From Neoakkermansia glycaniphila (GTDB lineage: Bacteria > Verrucomicrobiota > Verrucomicrobiia > Verrucomicrobiales > Akkermansiaceae): a stretch of DNA of 64,000 bases. Under the pieces are notes generated by a model, which was not told the DNA's origin, did not search any database, and saw nothing but the letters and a program-made list of their open reading frames with translations. Positions 9,462 through 18,372 of this stretch are shown here, piece after piece (position 1 is the stretch's first letter; every line of letters begins with the position of its first letter). The stretch is taken from contig NZ_LIGX01000026.1 in assembly GCF_001683795.1 (NCBI RefSeq), forward strand, positions 1-64,000. Direction: 5' to 3'. The translations under genes were made by a program, and so were the position numbers.

Positions 9462-11117
9462 GTGAACATCCGCACCGCCTGTGCCTTCCTGCTCGCCTCC
9501 CTCCCGCTCCATGCAGCGGAGCAGGGCACGGAAGCTCCTCCCGCATGGGAGGCTCCCTCCTCCTTCTCCTTCGTCGTAGACACGCCGGACGCCGCCCTTC
9601 AGGATGAAGTGCTGGCAGGGCTGCACGACCTCGTCTGCTACTGGGATGAAGAAGCGTACCGCCATTTCTCGGAAGTCCTCCGGTACGACCGCGCCTGCGC
9701 CATGGCTCATTGGGGGCTCGCCATGAGCACCTTGCAGGATCCTTCGCGCAAGGCCGAGCGGGATGCCTCGCTGGCTGCTCTCGGCATCCTGGAAGAGCAG
9801 GGCAGGCTGCTTCCCCGGGAAAAAGGCTACGCCTCCGTGCTGGCCGCCCTCCTGCGGGGCAGCGCGACAGAGGCAACAGCCTCGGCGAAAATGCTCGCCG
9901 AACGCTTCCGGGGAGACCCCTTGGCCAGGCTCTTCCACATCCTGCTGGTGCGAGACGGCTACGACGATCTCGGGCTGCCCCGCAGCGGCCAGACGGAGGC
10001 CATTCAAGCCGCCGATGCCCTGCTGAAGGAACACCCGGACAAACACGCCTTCTGCTTCATCCGCGCCCTCCTCGAAGAAACGGCACCCCAGGCATCCGAG
10101 GCAGCCCTCGGCGCAGCACGGAAAGTCGTCGAACTCGCGCCCAGCCACCCCGTCTCCCATCACTTGCTCGGCCACCTCCTCTTCCGTAACGGCCGGCTGG
10201 AAGAAGCGCAGGCGGAATTCCTGCGCGCCGCCGAACTCTTCAAGGCCCGGGACGAACAGTACGCCTCCGGCGGCAAAAACGGAAGAACGTACGACCGGAG
10301 CGACGGCTACCTCCGCTCCATGCTCTACCTCGCCACAACAATGTGGTGCCGCCACCGGGATGCGGATGCGGACGCCATCATGCGGAAACTGCTGCTGCAA
10401 CCCTATGCAGACAGGCACTCCGCCGCCCCCGGCTCCGCGATCCGGCGGTGGGAAATCCGCACCTTGCCGCTGCGCCTCATGATTGCCGCCCACCGCCCCT
10501 ACGACAAGGAGAAACTGGCGGAATGGGACAAACTGGCCGGTTCCGGACGCGCCGCTGCGAACCCTCTTCCTGCCGATACGTTTTACGGGCTTCTGAAGGC
10601 CTATGCCGTCGCCGCAGGGCAGGGCAGGGCAAACGATGTGTCCCGAGCGCAAAACTCCCTTCTGATGGCCTCCAGGCTCCAGCAGCAGTTCACCCAACCC
10701 TCCACGGGCAACCGGGCGCGTGAAGACGGCGAAATTTCCCTGTTCACCCGCGCCCTCACCACCGCCCACGTCGCAGCCATGGAAGCCCGGTCCGCCACTT
10801 CCGGACAAGCCGAAACGGCATGGAATCAATATGCCGACGACGCCCGGCGCGCGGCCACCCTCCTGCTTCCCCCCGCCATGCCTTCCCGCAGCGCAGCCGC
10901 ACCGGAAAAGGAAACGCCCGCCGCGCAACCCGGCGCACCGTCCGCCGCTCCCGCCTCCGGAGAACCGCGCAAGGCCCGCGCCGTGAAAAAAGCTTCCAAA
11001 CCCGCCTCCCGCAAAACCTGTAAGGGGAAAAAGTGGCATAAATGCCTATTTTTTGCAGCATTTCATCTCGCACGTATCGATATTCGACATTTTTTCATCA
11101 TCATATCTTATTGGTGA
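9462..11117 (+). CDS. Secreted protein with TPR-like repeats
   Basis: A GTG start gives a signal peptide, MNIRTACAFLLASLPLHA, then the mature chain from AEQG (551 residues in all). Helical segments resemble tetratricopeptide repeats: AYRHFSEVLRYDRACAMAHWGLA near residues 65-85 and HHLLGHLLFRNGRLEEAQAEF near 230-250. Proteins with such repeats usually act as scaffolds in the envelope; no catalytic motif is seen. The tail is Ala/Pro/Lys-rich. The last 35 or so residues run into AT-rich DNA and look unlike the rest (CLFFAAFHLARIDIRHFF), suggesting that a frameshift removed the original stop. Confidence 0.65.
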   Translation: MNIRTACAFLLASLPLHAAEQGTEAPPAWEAPSSFSFVVDTPDAALQDEVLAGLHDLVCYWDEEAYRHFSEVLRYDRACAMAHWGLAMSTLQDPSRKAERDASLAALGILEEQGRLLPREKGYASVLAALLRGSATEATASAKMLAERFRGDPLARLFHILLVRDGYDDLGLPRSGQTEAIQAADALLKEHPDKHAFCFIRALLEETAPQASEAALGAARKVVELAPSHPVSHHLLGHLLFRNGRLEEAQAEFLRAAELFKARDEQYASGGKNGRTYDRSDGYLRSMLYLATTMWCRHRDADADAIMRKLLLQPYADRHSAAPGSAIRRWEIRTLPLRLMIAAHRPYDKEKLAEWDKLAGSGRAAANPLPADTFYGLLKAYAVAAGQGRANDVSRAQNSLLMASRLQQQFTQPSTGNRAREDGEISLFTRALTTAHVAAMEARSATSGQAETAWNQYADDARRAATLLLPPAMPSRSAAAPEKETPAAQPGAPSAAPASGEPRKARAVKKASKPASRKTCKGKKWHKCLFFAAFHLARIDIRHFFIIISYW

Positions 11118-11202
11118 TGAATACTGGATGAAAGTTTTCTCTTTTATGAAAAAATTTGTTTTTTGTATAAAACGCTGATTCATAAAAGAATATAATTATT
11201 TG

Positions 11203-11231
11203 TTGACAATAACAGTTTGATTGGACATACT
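11203..11231 (+). promoter_or_regulatory. Sigma-70-type promoter of the autotransporter gene
   Basis: TTGACA at 11203-11208 and CATACT at 11226-11231 are separated by exactly 17 bases, in an AT-rich leader 51 bases before the ATG at 11282. The -35 is perfect and the -10 differs at two positions. Confidence 0.75.
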
Positions 11232-11281
11232 GGGGAATCAGGATAAACAGAAATATCCCGATTACCATAAAATCATTGATT

Positions 11282-14200
11282 ATGAAATTAAAACTGCCCC
11301 TTCCTCTTTTGGCTGCCGTCATGGCGGCACTGTTCACCCTCCCTTCATCTGCCGCCGATCACGTCGAAACAGACAAGGGGGAAATTACCTATTCAGGACA
11401 AACAGGATATTATAGCGGCGCTATTTACGCCGACAATATTACTCTGTCGAACAACGGTTCCGTCTCCTTTGAAAAAAACTGGTCGAGCGGCAATCTCGGC
11501 GGCGCCATCTGCACCAAGGGCGATACTATCCTCTTGGGTAACGGTATTATCTCCTTCGAAAAAAACTACGCGGCAGGCGGCTCCGGCGGCGCCATCTACA
11601 CCAACAATATTATTCTGTCGGACAACGGTTCCGTCTCTTTCACAAACAACTCGGCGAACCGAGCGGTCGGTGGAGCAATCTACAGCGAAGGTGACGCAAC
11701 CTTCTCAAACAACGGCACCGTCTCTTTTTCTACCAATTCGTCGTACAACAATGGCGGTGCCGTTTTCTCCCTCGCTCAGGTCACTTTGTCGGGCAATACC
11801 TCTGCTGTCTCCTTCTCGGGTAACTCAACGATTAGAGGTAATGGTGGAGCCATCTGCGCCTCCAGCAATGCCACTCTGTCGAATAACGGCTCCGTCTCTT
11901 TCTCAGGAAATTCAGCAAATATCTGCGGTGGCGCTATCTGCGTCTACGGCGATACCACCTTATTGGACAACGGTACCATCACCTTCTCTGGAAACTCGGC
12001 GAACAGCGCTGGCGGCGCCATCTTCGTCGACACAGACGCTACTTTGTCAGGCAACGGTACCGTTTTCTTCGGAAACAATAAGGCAGTCAACGGTGGAGGT
12101 GCCATTTGCGCCAACACCGGCGACATCACTTTGGCTGGCAACGGTTCCGTCTCTTTCTCAGGAAACTCAACAACCAATGACCACGGAGGAGCCATATACT
12201 CCGCCGCTGATGTCAACCTGTCGAATAATACCGGCATCGTCTCTTTTGAAAACAACTCGGCGGTCTACGGCAGCGGGGGCGCCATCTATGCTTTAGGCAA
12301 CGTCATTCTGTCGGGCAACGGTGCCGTTTCATTCTCCGGCAATGCGGCACCCAAGAGCACGGGCTACGGTGTCGGTAACGGCGGCGCCATCTCTGCCGGA
12401 AGCAATGCTACCCTGTCGAATAACGGTTCCGTCTCCTTCTCCGGCAACTCGTCGATCTACAACGGCAGCGCCATCTACACGGACACCGGCGACGTTACAC
12501 TGACTGGTAACGGCTCCGTCTTATTCTCCGGCAACACATCTGCCGCAGGGTTGGGTGGCGCCATTTACTCTGCAGGTAAGATCACCATGACAGATAACAT
12601 TGGCAAAGTTTCCTTTGAAAACAACAAGGCGGCCAAAGGCAATGGCGGTGCCATCTTTTCCAATGACCAAGTCACACTGTCGCGTAACGGTGCCATCTCC
12701 TTCTCCGGCAACGAGGCGTCCATCGGCGGCGGCGGTGCCATCTACGCCAATGGTGCAGTCACCCTGTCGAACAACACCGGCACCATCATATTTTCCGGAA
12801 ATTCGGCCTCAAAAAATAGCGGCAATGGTAAAGGCGGAGCTATTTTCGCCACCGGCCAAGTCACCCTGTCCGATAACACCGGCAATATCGCCTTCACAAA
12901 CAACTCGTCGGCCAGAAGCAGCGGCGGCGCCATCATCGGCTTGGGCGGCGTTACTCTGTCGAACAATGCCGGATCCGTCACCTTCTCCGGCAATTCGGCT
13001 GCCTTGAGCAGCAGCGGCAACGGGGGCGCCATCAACACTGAGGGCCACGTCACGCTTTCCAACAACGCCGGGGTCGTTTCCTTCGAAAATAATAAGGTGC
13101 GCACCAATGGTGGAGCCATCTACGCCAACACCGGCAAAATCACCCTGTCCGGCAACGGTGCCGTCTCTTTCTCCGGAAATTCTGCGGTTAATGGCCTTGG
13201 AGGTACCATCTTCACCAAGGGGGCTGTCAACCTGTCGGATAACGGATCCGTTTCTTTCTCCAACAATTCGGCAGACAACGCCAGTGGCGGTGCAATTTTC
13301 GCCGATAGCGGTGTTACCCTGTCGAACAATACAGGGAACGTCCTCTTCTTCGGAAATTCGGCAGGTAAAGGTCATGGAGGCGCCATCTGCACCGAGAGCA
13401 CCGCCACTCTTTCCAATAACACCGGGGTCGTTTCCTTCGAAAACAACAAGACACGCAGCGACGGAGGCGCCATCTATGCCAAGGCAGGCCCGATCACCCT
13501 GTCGGGCAACGGCGCCGTCTCCTTCGCCGGAAATTTGTCAACCTCCGGCCTCGGCGGTGCCATCTTCTCCTCTGGAAATGTCACCCTATCAGACAATGGA
13601 TTCGTCGCATTCTCCGGAAATTCGGCGGCTAGCGGTACTGGTGGTGCCATTTTCACCTTCGGCAAGGTCACCCTGTCGAACAATATCGGGAGCGTCTCCT
13701 TTTCCAACAATATAGCGGTTAATGGTCATGGAGGAGCCATCTACACCAGAAACGATGTTACTCTGTCGGGTAACGGCTCCGTTTCTTTCTCAGGTAATGT
13801 GGTGGGCAGAGGTCGTGGCGGAGCCATCTTCTCCGACCTCTATGTCACCCTGTCGAACAACGGCGGCGTCTCCTTCTCCGACAATATGGTAACCAATGGC
13901 CACGGAGGCGCCATCTGCACCTACAGCGATGCCACTTTGTCGGACAATACCGGCTCCATTTTCTTCACCGGAAATTCGGTGACCATCGGCAGCGGTGGCG
14001 CTATCTACGCCGAGGGTAATGCCACCTTGTCGAATAATAACGGTTCCGTCTTCTTCTCCGGAAACAAGGCAGACAAATCCGGCGGTGCCATCTGCGCCCT
14101 CAACCATGCCACTCTGTCGGGCAACACGGGCTCCGTCCTCTTCACCGGCAATACGGCAGCCATCGGCGGCGCCATCTATGCCGAGGACGGTGTCACCCTG

Positions 14201-16198
14201 TCGAATAACGGCACCGTTGCCTTCGAAAACAACAGCGGCGGGGCGATTGTGACCGCTGGCGGCGACGTCAGCCTCACCGGCAACGGCAATACCCTCTTCG
14301 TCGGAAACTCCCTCGACAATACCGGCGACACCTATGCCAACGCAGGCGGCGCGGTGACCATGGAAGGCGGCAGGCTCTTCCTCTCAACCGGCAATGGCGA
14401 TATCACGTTCTCCGGCAACCGTGTCTCAACGGCGGCTGGCGACATTATGCGCTCGATCGGCCTGAACGACAAGGCAGACGCCGACGGCAACATCCTGCCT
14501 GCCTCGCTGGAGCTTCAAGCCACCAGTGGGCGTACCATTGCCTTCCACGAAGGCATTGCTGCAGCGGATGCCCATCTTGCCGCCAATACGCTGGAAGGCA
14601 GCACGGGCACCATCGTCTTCTCGGGGAGCAGCTCTGCACAGCTCGAACGCCTTGCCGACGAATCGGACGAAGCGTTCGCCGCCCGCGTGCAGGCATCCCG
14701 CACCTTCCGCCTCAAGGAAGCGGCTGTGGGTAACGGTACGCTCCTGATCGAAGAGAAGGCTTTGTTCAAGGCCGATCATCTGAATCTTTCCGGGAATGCC
14801 CTCCTCGATGTGCGCGAAGACTCTACCGTACATGCGGGTGAATGGAACGTGAATGGCAATGCCAGCTTCGTTTTGCGCTCCGGCGCCTCTCTGCGTGCGG
14901 ACAGCGGCACGCTTTCCCTGGCGAACGGCGTCGGTATCGATGTCGGCTCCATCCTGACGGGACCGAATGGCAAGGCAACGCGTTTCGATGCTTCGGCTAT
15001 CGTTCTGGGCGGTACGCTCACCCTCAAGGATGCCGGAGGCAAGCTCTATACCGCGACCGATACCATGTCCAAAGATCTCAAGGTCGAACTGGCACATGAC
15101 GTACAGGGGTCGCGTAACGGCACCGATTTCTCCGATACTGCCGCCGAGCTTCCCGAGCACGGCTACAAGGGTGTATGGACTGTGGGCTGGGAAGGCGATG
15201 CGCTGATAGGTCAGTGGACGGCTGAGCGGGTCTTCCTGCCGTGGGACGAGTTCCGCGGCGGTGCCGTCTACAACTCTCTGTGGAGTACCGCCAGCAATGC
15301 GCAGGCCCTTTCCGGCACCGTGCGCGACCAATCCGGCAGCCAGCGGCTGCTTTCCGAACGGAAATCCAATGTCTGGTTTTCCGGCCTCGGCGATTTCGGC
15401 ATGCAGCGTTCCGCCGGACAGGCAGACGGCTATGATTACCAGGGCGGAGGCTATGCCCTCGGCGGCGACTTCAAGCTGACTTCCAATCATGTGCTCGGCG
15501 CAGCCTTCGGGCAGGTTTCGGGCAGGAATACGAGCCGCTCCTACTTCGCCAACAACAGGCAGAACAGCCTGATGGGCGCCGTGTACGGCGCAGGGCTGAT
15601 CGACCTGCAGAAGCGCGGCACGCTGAGGTACAACCTCTCCGCCGCCTACGGCAATACGTCCAACTCCATCCGCATGTACGATACTTTGCTTGAGCGCAGC
15701 AGCACGGGCAAGTGGGACAATGCGGCATGGCAGCTCGACGGCCGCCTCGCATGGGATATCGCCCTGAACAAGACGTGGACGGCAAGCCCCTTCATCGGGC
15801 TGGAGTACACCGCCGCGGCTTCGGACTCTTTCACCGAATCCGGTGAGAATCCCCGCCATTTCGGCAAGGGTAGGCTGGAAAACCTTTCCCTGCCCATCGG
15901 TGTGTCGATTTCCCGGAGCGATAGCGTCGGGAAGGGGATGATGTGGGATAACAGCCTTTCCCTAAGCTATGCGCCCGATGTGTACCGCCACGATCCGAGC
16001 GGCACCGTATCCATGCCCAATACGGTGCAGGGATGGAAGACCCGCGGAGTCGATGTCGGCCGCCACGCCGGAATCCTCGATTACGCGACCGGACTGCAAA
16101 TCGACGAGAACTGGCGCACCTACGCCGGCTATACGCTGGAGGTCCGCAAGGATGCCGTGCTGCAGACCGTCCGTGTCGGGGCAGGCTACAGCTTCTAA
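11282..16198 (+). CDS. Giant autotransporter with chlamydial Pmp-type GGAI/FxxN repeats
   Basis: The 1638-residue protein has a signal peptide (MKLKLPLPLLAAVMAALFTLPSSAA), a passenger of about 1000 residues and a C-terminal autotransporter barrel. The passenger carries about 29 exact GGAI motifs plus variants GGAV, GSAI and GGTI. These alternate with FxxN motifs (FSGN, FENN, FTNN) and VTLSNN turns at a period near 27-32 residues. GGAI plus FxxN is the hallmark of chlamydial polymorphic membrane proteins, which form a beta-helix. From about residue 1060 a non-repeat linker leads to a barrel (about 1390-1638) ending VRVGAGYSF with the terminal phenylalanine. It is probably displayed on the surface as an adhesin (inference). 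A TTG codon two codons upstream is possible but the ATG is preferred. Confidence 0.9.
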   Translation: MKLKLPLPLLAAVMAALFTLPSSAADHVETDKGEITYSGQTGYYSGAIYADNITLSNNGSVSFEKNWSSGNLGGAICTKGDTILLGNGIISFEKNYAAGGSGGAIYTNNIILSDNGSVSFTNNSANRAVGGAIYSEGDATFSNNGTVSFSTNSSYNNGGAVFSLAQVTLSGNTSAVSFSGNSTIRGNGGAICASSNATLSNNGSVSFSGNSANICGGAICVYGDTTLLDNGTITFSGNSANSAGGAIFVDTDATLSGNGTVFFGNNKAVNGGGAICANTGDITLAGNGSVSFSGNSTTNDHGGAIYSAADVNLSNNTGIVSFENNSAVYGSGGAIYALGNVILSGNGAVSFSGNAAPKSTGYGVGNGGAISAGSNATLSNNGSVSFSGNSSIYNGSAIYTDTGDVTLTGNGSVLFSGNTSAAGLGGAIYSAGKITMTDNIGKVSFENNKAAKGNGGAIFSNDQVTLSRNGAISFSGNEASIGGGGAIYANGAVTLSNNTGTIIFSGNSASKNSGNGKGGAIFATGQVTLSDNTGNIAFTNNSSARSSGGAIIGLGGVTLSNNAGSVTFSGNSAALSSSGNGGAINTEGHVTLSNNAGVVSFENNKVRTNGGAIYANTGKITLSGNGAVSFSGNSAVNGLGGTIFTKGAVNLSDNGSVSFSNNSADNASGGAIFADSGVTLSNNTGNVLFFGNSAGKGHGGAICTESTATLSNNTGVVSFENNKTRSDGGAIYAKAGPITLSGNGAVSFAGNLSTSGLGGAIFSSGNVTLSDNGFVAFSGNSAASGTGGAIFTFGKVTLSNNIGSVSFSNNIAVNGHGGAIYTRNDVTLSGNGSVSFSGNVVGRGRGGAIFSDLYVTLSNNGGVSFSDNMVTNGHGGAICTYSDATLSDNTGSIFFTGNSVTIGSGGAIYAEGNATLSNNNGSVFFSGNKADKSGGAICALNHATLSGNTGSVLFTGNTAAIGGAIYAEDGVTLSNNGTVAFENNSGGAIVTAGGDVSLTGNGNTLFVGNSLDNTGDTYANAGGAVTMEGGRLFLSTGNGDITFSGNRVSTAAGDIMRSIGLNDKADADGNILPASLELQATSGRTIAFHEGIAAADAHLAANTLEGSTGTIVFSGSSSAQLERLADESDEAFAARVQASRTFRLKEAAVGNGTLLIEEKALFKADHLNLSGNALLDVREDSTVHAGEWNVNGNASFVLRSGASLRADSGTLSLANGVGIDVGSILTGPNGKATRFDASAIVLGGTLTLKDAGGKLYTATDTMSKDLKVELAHDVQGSRNGTDFSDTAAELPEHGYKGVWTVGWEGDALIGQWTAERVFLPWDEFRGGAVYNSLWSTASNAQALSGTVRDQSGSQRLLSERKSNVWFSGLGDFGMQRSAGQADGYDYQGGGYALGGDFKLTSNHVLGAAFGQVSGRNTSRSYFANNRQNSLMGAVYGAGLIDLQKRGTLRYNLSAAYGNTSNSIRMYDTLLERSSTGKWDNAAWQLDGRLAWDIALNKTWTASPFIGLEYTAAASDSFTESGENPRHFGKGRLENLSLPIGVSISRSDSVGKGMMWDNSLSLSYAPDVYRHDPSGTVSMPNTVQGWKTRGVDVGRHAGILDYATGLQIDENWRTYAGYTLEVRKDAVLQTVRVGAGYSF
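11415..14260 (+). repeat. Coding tandem repeat region (GGAI/FxxN units)
   Basis: About 32 degenerate units of roughly 80-95 bases encode the beta-helix passenger of the autotransporter. Each unit has a GGCGCCATCT-like block (GGAI) and a TTCTCCGG-like block (FSGN). Units differ at the DNA level, so the array is old, but runs such as ACCCTGTCGAACAA recur often enough to permit slippage or recombination. Confidence 0.85.
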
Positions 16199-16229
16199 AT
16201 CCCCCTGCCGCATATCACCGGCACATGCA

Positions 16230-16264
16230 AAGGAAGCCCCGTATGCTGCGGGGCTTCCTTTTTT
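16230..16264 (+). terminator. Intrinsic terminator of the autotransporter gene
   Basis: An 11-bp perfect stem (16230-16240 with 16250-16260) has a 9-base loop and runs into a T tract, about 30 bases after the stop codon. Confidence 0.85.
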
Positions 16265-16370
16265 GATCTGCACGTATTTCGTCGGCCTGCCAATCCGTAC
16301 CAGTACAACAAGGGCAACTCCACGATTTTCCCATACCATTTTCGGTTTTCAAACACGGAACACATGATGC

Positions 16371-16405
16371 AAAAACGGCTTTTCGCCATATAACGAAAAG
16401 CCGTT
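16371..16405 (-). terminator. Intrinsic terminator of the first PEP-CTERM gene
   Basis: On the minus strand a 12-bp stem (16394-16405 with 16374-16385), loop of 8, is followed by a run of T. It starts 25 bases after the stop of the gene at 16430-17149. Confidence 0.85.
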
Positions 16406-16429
16406 CGATCAATTGTTCACTTGATCCTT

Positions 16430-17149
16430 TCACACCCTGCGGCGGCGCATCGAAAAACCGAGGCCGCCCAGAACCATAAGCATTGCCGATGCTGGTTCGG
16501 GTATTTGCGATGTATTGATACTTACATAAGGAGAGTAGTTTTCGCCTGTCGGCGTCAGCGAAGTGCCACTGAACAGCTGGCCCGCCGAAGCGCCCGTGTT
16601 CTGTGTATTGGTACGCGCCATACCAATAGCCTTGGCATCACTCAATGTCATGGTGCTGTTCGGAGCAAAAGAATTGTTTTGCGAGAACAGAATGGCATAC
16701 GTCGTATTGCTGTCGATGATGGAAGGTTGCGAGAAGTTGAACGTGAATGTCGTATTGTTTGTAGCGGGAACATTGAATACATCCGACATATTGACCACCG
16801 TCATGGAGCTTCCCGACATGGTGCAAAGATAGGCATAGCAGTTTGCCACCGCGCCTTGACTTGAGCTGCGCGTCTTTATTGAGATCGAATTCAGAAAGAC
16901 CCGGTCAGCCAAAGACATTCCTGCATTCGGTGTGCTGGTGGGAGTCGCCAGCCATGCAGACTGTTGCAGATTGAAGGAGAAACCTGCGCCACTCCAATTT
17001 GCGGAACCCAGCGCCTTCGTAGCACTCGTCCATTGCGTCAATTCCTCAACTTGCGTTGCTGACGAAAAAGGTTGCAAACTGTTGTTCTGATTGCCATATG
17101 CAAGAGACATGCAACTTGCAAGAAGTGTAATTGTAATGGTTTTGTGCAT
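16430..17149 (-). CDS. PEP-CTERM sorting-domain protein (paralogue A)
   Basis: The 239-residue protein has a signal peptide (KTITITLLASCMSLAYG) and a C-terminal PEP-CTERM tail: IPEPASAMLMVLGGLGF followed by MRRRR. PEP-CTERM tails are recognised by an exosortase, which cuts them and releases or anchors the protein at the envelope; no exosortase is in this window. The mature part is Ser/Thr/Asn-rich and predicted beta-rich (FTFNFSQPSIIDSNTTYAILFSQ). It is a paralogue of the adjacent gene at 17553-18272: same length, with matching phrases such as NVPATNNTTFTFNFS against NIPATNNTTFTFNFS. It has its own promoter and terminator. Function beyond surface export is unknown. Confidence 0.88.
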   Translation of the reverse strand: MHKTITITLLASCMSLAYGNQNNSLQPFSSATQVEELTQWTSATKALGSANWSGAGFSFNLQQSAWLATPTSTPNAGMSLADRVFLNSISIKTRSSSQGAVANCYAYLCTMSGSSMTVVNMSDVFNVPATNNTTFTFNFSQPSIIDSNTTYAILFSQNNSFAPNSTMTLSDAKAIGMARTNTQNTGASAGQLFSGTSLTPTGENYSPYVSINTSQIPEPASAMLMVLGGLGFSMRRRRV

Positions 17150-17178
17150 GGTACTTCAAAGGGGGGTTACCGCCAACC

Positions 17179-17207
17179 AAATTAGTCAATGCAGCTCAAT
17201 CTGTCAA
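17179..17207 (-). promoter_or_regulatory. Promoter of PEP-CTERM paralogue A
   Basis: On the minus strand TTGACA (17207-17202), a 17-base spacer and TAATTT (17184-17179) lie about 30 bases upstream of the start at 17149. The same arrangement occurs before paralogue B. Confidence 0.65.
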
Positions 17208-17226
17208 TCTCGGCCGGATTGTTCTG

Positions 17227-17255
17227 CAATAAGACCAGAGTTGTACATTTTCCAG
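17227..17255 (-). promoter_or_regulatory. Conserved upstream block of paralogue A
   Basis: The minus strand carries CTGGAAAA then CTCTGGTCTTATTG. Its core TGGTCTTA (17237-17230) ends 22 bases before the -35 box. The identical core at the identical 22-base distance stands before paralogue B, so it is a candidate activator site or duplicated promoter module. Confidence 0.45.
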
Positions 17256-17490
17256 ATGTCGGATTCGCATTTCAGCGCATCCGCAGCATATTCCCGTCAC
17301 ATGCAAACAGCCATAAATCAAGTTTTGAAAGACATTTTTATTTATCATAACACATTGATTTTGTATGAAAAAATTGTATTATATCATATTCTTGCGGAAA
17401 CCGGGGGGAAGACAGACTCATGTTCTGGTCCTTTTTTCATCGTTTTGATGATCCGACAAGGCGCAACACTATCCGCCTCCCATATTGAAC

Positions 17491-17524
17491 AAAAAAACGG
17501 TATTTCGCCACGCAACGAAATACC
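17491..17524 (-). terminator. Intrinsic terminator of the second PEP-CTERM gene
   Basis: On the minus strand a 9-bp stem (17516-17524 with 17499-17507) is followed by a seven-base T run, 28 bases after the stop at 17553. Confidence 0.85.
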
Positions 17525-17552
17525 TTTTTATCCATTCTCCGGCTGTACCCGA

Positions 17553-18272
17553 TCAAATTCTGCGACGGCGCACCGAAAAGCCGAGACCGCCCAGAACCAT
17601 AAGAATTGCCGATGCAGGCTCAGGTATTTGCGATGTATTGATACTTACATAAGGAGAATAATTTTCCGCTGGTGCAATAGAAATGGAATTGAATAATTGT
17701 CCTGCGGAGGAGGTCGTATTCAGCGTATTCGTACGAGCCATGCCAACACGCACCCCGTCTCCCAGCGTGATGCTGCTTCCCGAAGCAAAAGAACCGTTTT
17801 GCGAGAACAGAATGCCATACGTCGTATTGCTGTCAACGATGGAAGGCCGGGAGAAATTGAATGTGAATGTCGTGTTGTTGGTAGCGGGGATGTTGAATAC
17901 ATCCGACATATTGATGACCGCCATGTTGCTTCCCGATATGGAGCAAAGATAAGCATAGCAGTTTGTCACAGCAGCCTGGCCAGTGCTTCGTGTTTTCACG
18001 GTGATCGAATTCAGGAATACCTGATCGGCCAGGGCAGTTCCTGCATTCGGTGTACTGACGGGAGGAGCCAGCCATTCGGATTGTTGCAGATTGAAAGAAA
18101 AACCGTTTCCATTCCAAAGGCCGGAACCCAGATTTGTTACTGTACTGTGCGACCATTCCGTCAATTCCTCAATTTGCGTTGCCGCCGAAAAGGAGTGCAG
18201 ATTGTCACTTTGGCTACCATACGAAAGAGATATGCAGCTTGCGAGAAGAATAATTGTAAGGGGCTTGTTCAT
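17553..18272 (-). CDS. PEP-CTERM sorting-domain protein (paralogue B)
   Basis: This 239-residue protein is the tandem paralogue of the gene at 16430-17149. It has a signal peptide (KPLTIILLASCISLSYG), a Ser/Thr/Asn-rich beta-type body and the tail IPEPASAILMVLGGLGF with VRRRR. Identity is high throughout by eye, for example FNIPATNNTTFTFNFSRPSI, and the two Cys of NCYAYLC are shared. The gap to paralogue A (403 bases) holds a terminator and a promoter, so each copy is its own unit. The duplication includes the promoter region. The shared NCYAYLC could form a disulphide after export (inference). No enzymatic motif is seen. Confidence 0.88.
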   Translation of the reverse strand: MNKPLTIILLASCISLSYGSQSDNLHSFSAATQIEELTEWSHSTVTNLGSGLWNGNGFSFNLQQSEWLAPPVSTPNAGTALADQVFLNSITVKTRSTGQAAVTNCYAYLCSISGSNMAVINMSDVFNIPATNNTTFTFNFSRPSIVDSNTTYGILFSQNGSFASGSSITLGDGVRVGMARTNTLNTTSSAGQLFNSISIAPAENYSPYVSINTSQIPEPASAILMVLGGLGFSVRRRRI

Positions 18273-18295
18273 GTTGACAGAAGAATTTCAATTTA

Positions 18296-18324
18296 AAAGT
18301 AGTGAATTCGAGCTGTTCTGTCAA
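18296..18324 (-). promoter_or_regulatory. Promoter of PEP-CTERM paralogue B
   Basis: On the minus strand TTGACA (18324-18319), a 17-base spacer and TACTTT (18301-18296) lie about 25 bases upstream of the start at 18272, matching the layout before paralogue A. Confidence 0.65.
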
Positions 18325-18343
18325 TTTCAGGCGGCTTTTCTTA

Positions 18344-18372
18344 CAGTAAGACCAAAAGTGCACGTTTCCAGC
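18344..18372 (-). promoter_or_regulatory. Conserved upstream block of paralogue B
   Basis: The minus strand again carries CTGGAAACGTGC followed by TGGTCTTA (18354-18347), 22 bases before the -35 box. It corresponds to the block at 17227-17255. Confidence 0.45.

Noticed and set aside
6653..9583. Long minus-strand open frame (976 codons) across the porin and argS
   Set aside because: It is antisense to two well-supported genes, has no family motif and reflects the high G+C third positions of the real genes.
11276..11281. TTG start two codons before the autotransporter ATG
   Set aside because: The ATG at 11282 gives a cleaner signal peptide and the extra two residues add nothing.
11415..14260. 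CRISPR-like or tandem-repeat array
   Set aside because: The repeats are in frame, degenerate and code for beta-helix turns of a surface protein; there are no constant repeats with unique spacers.
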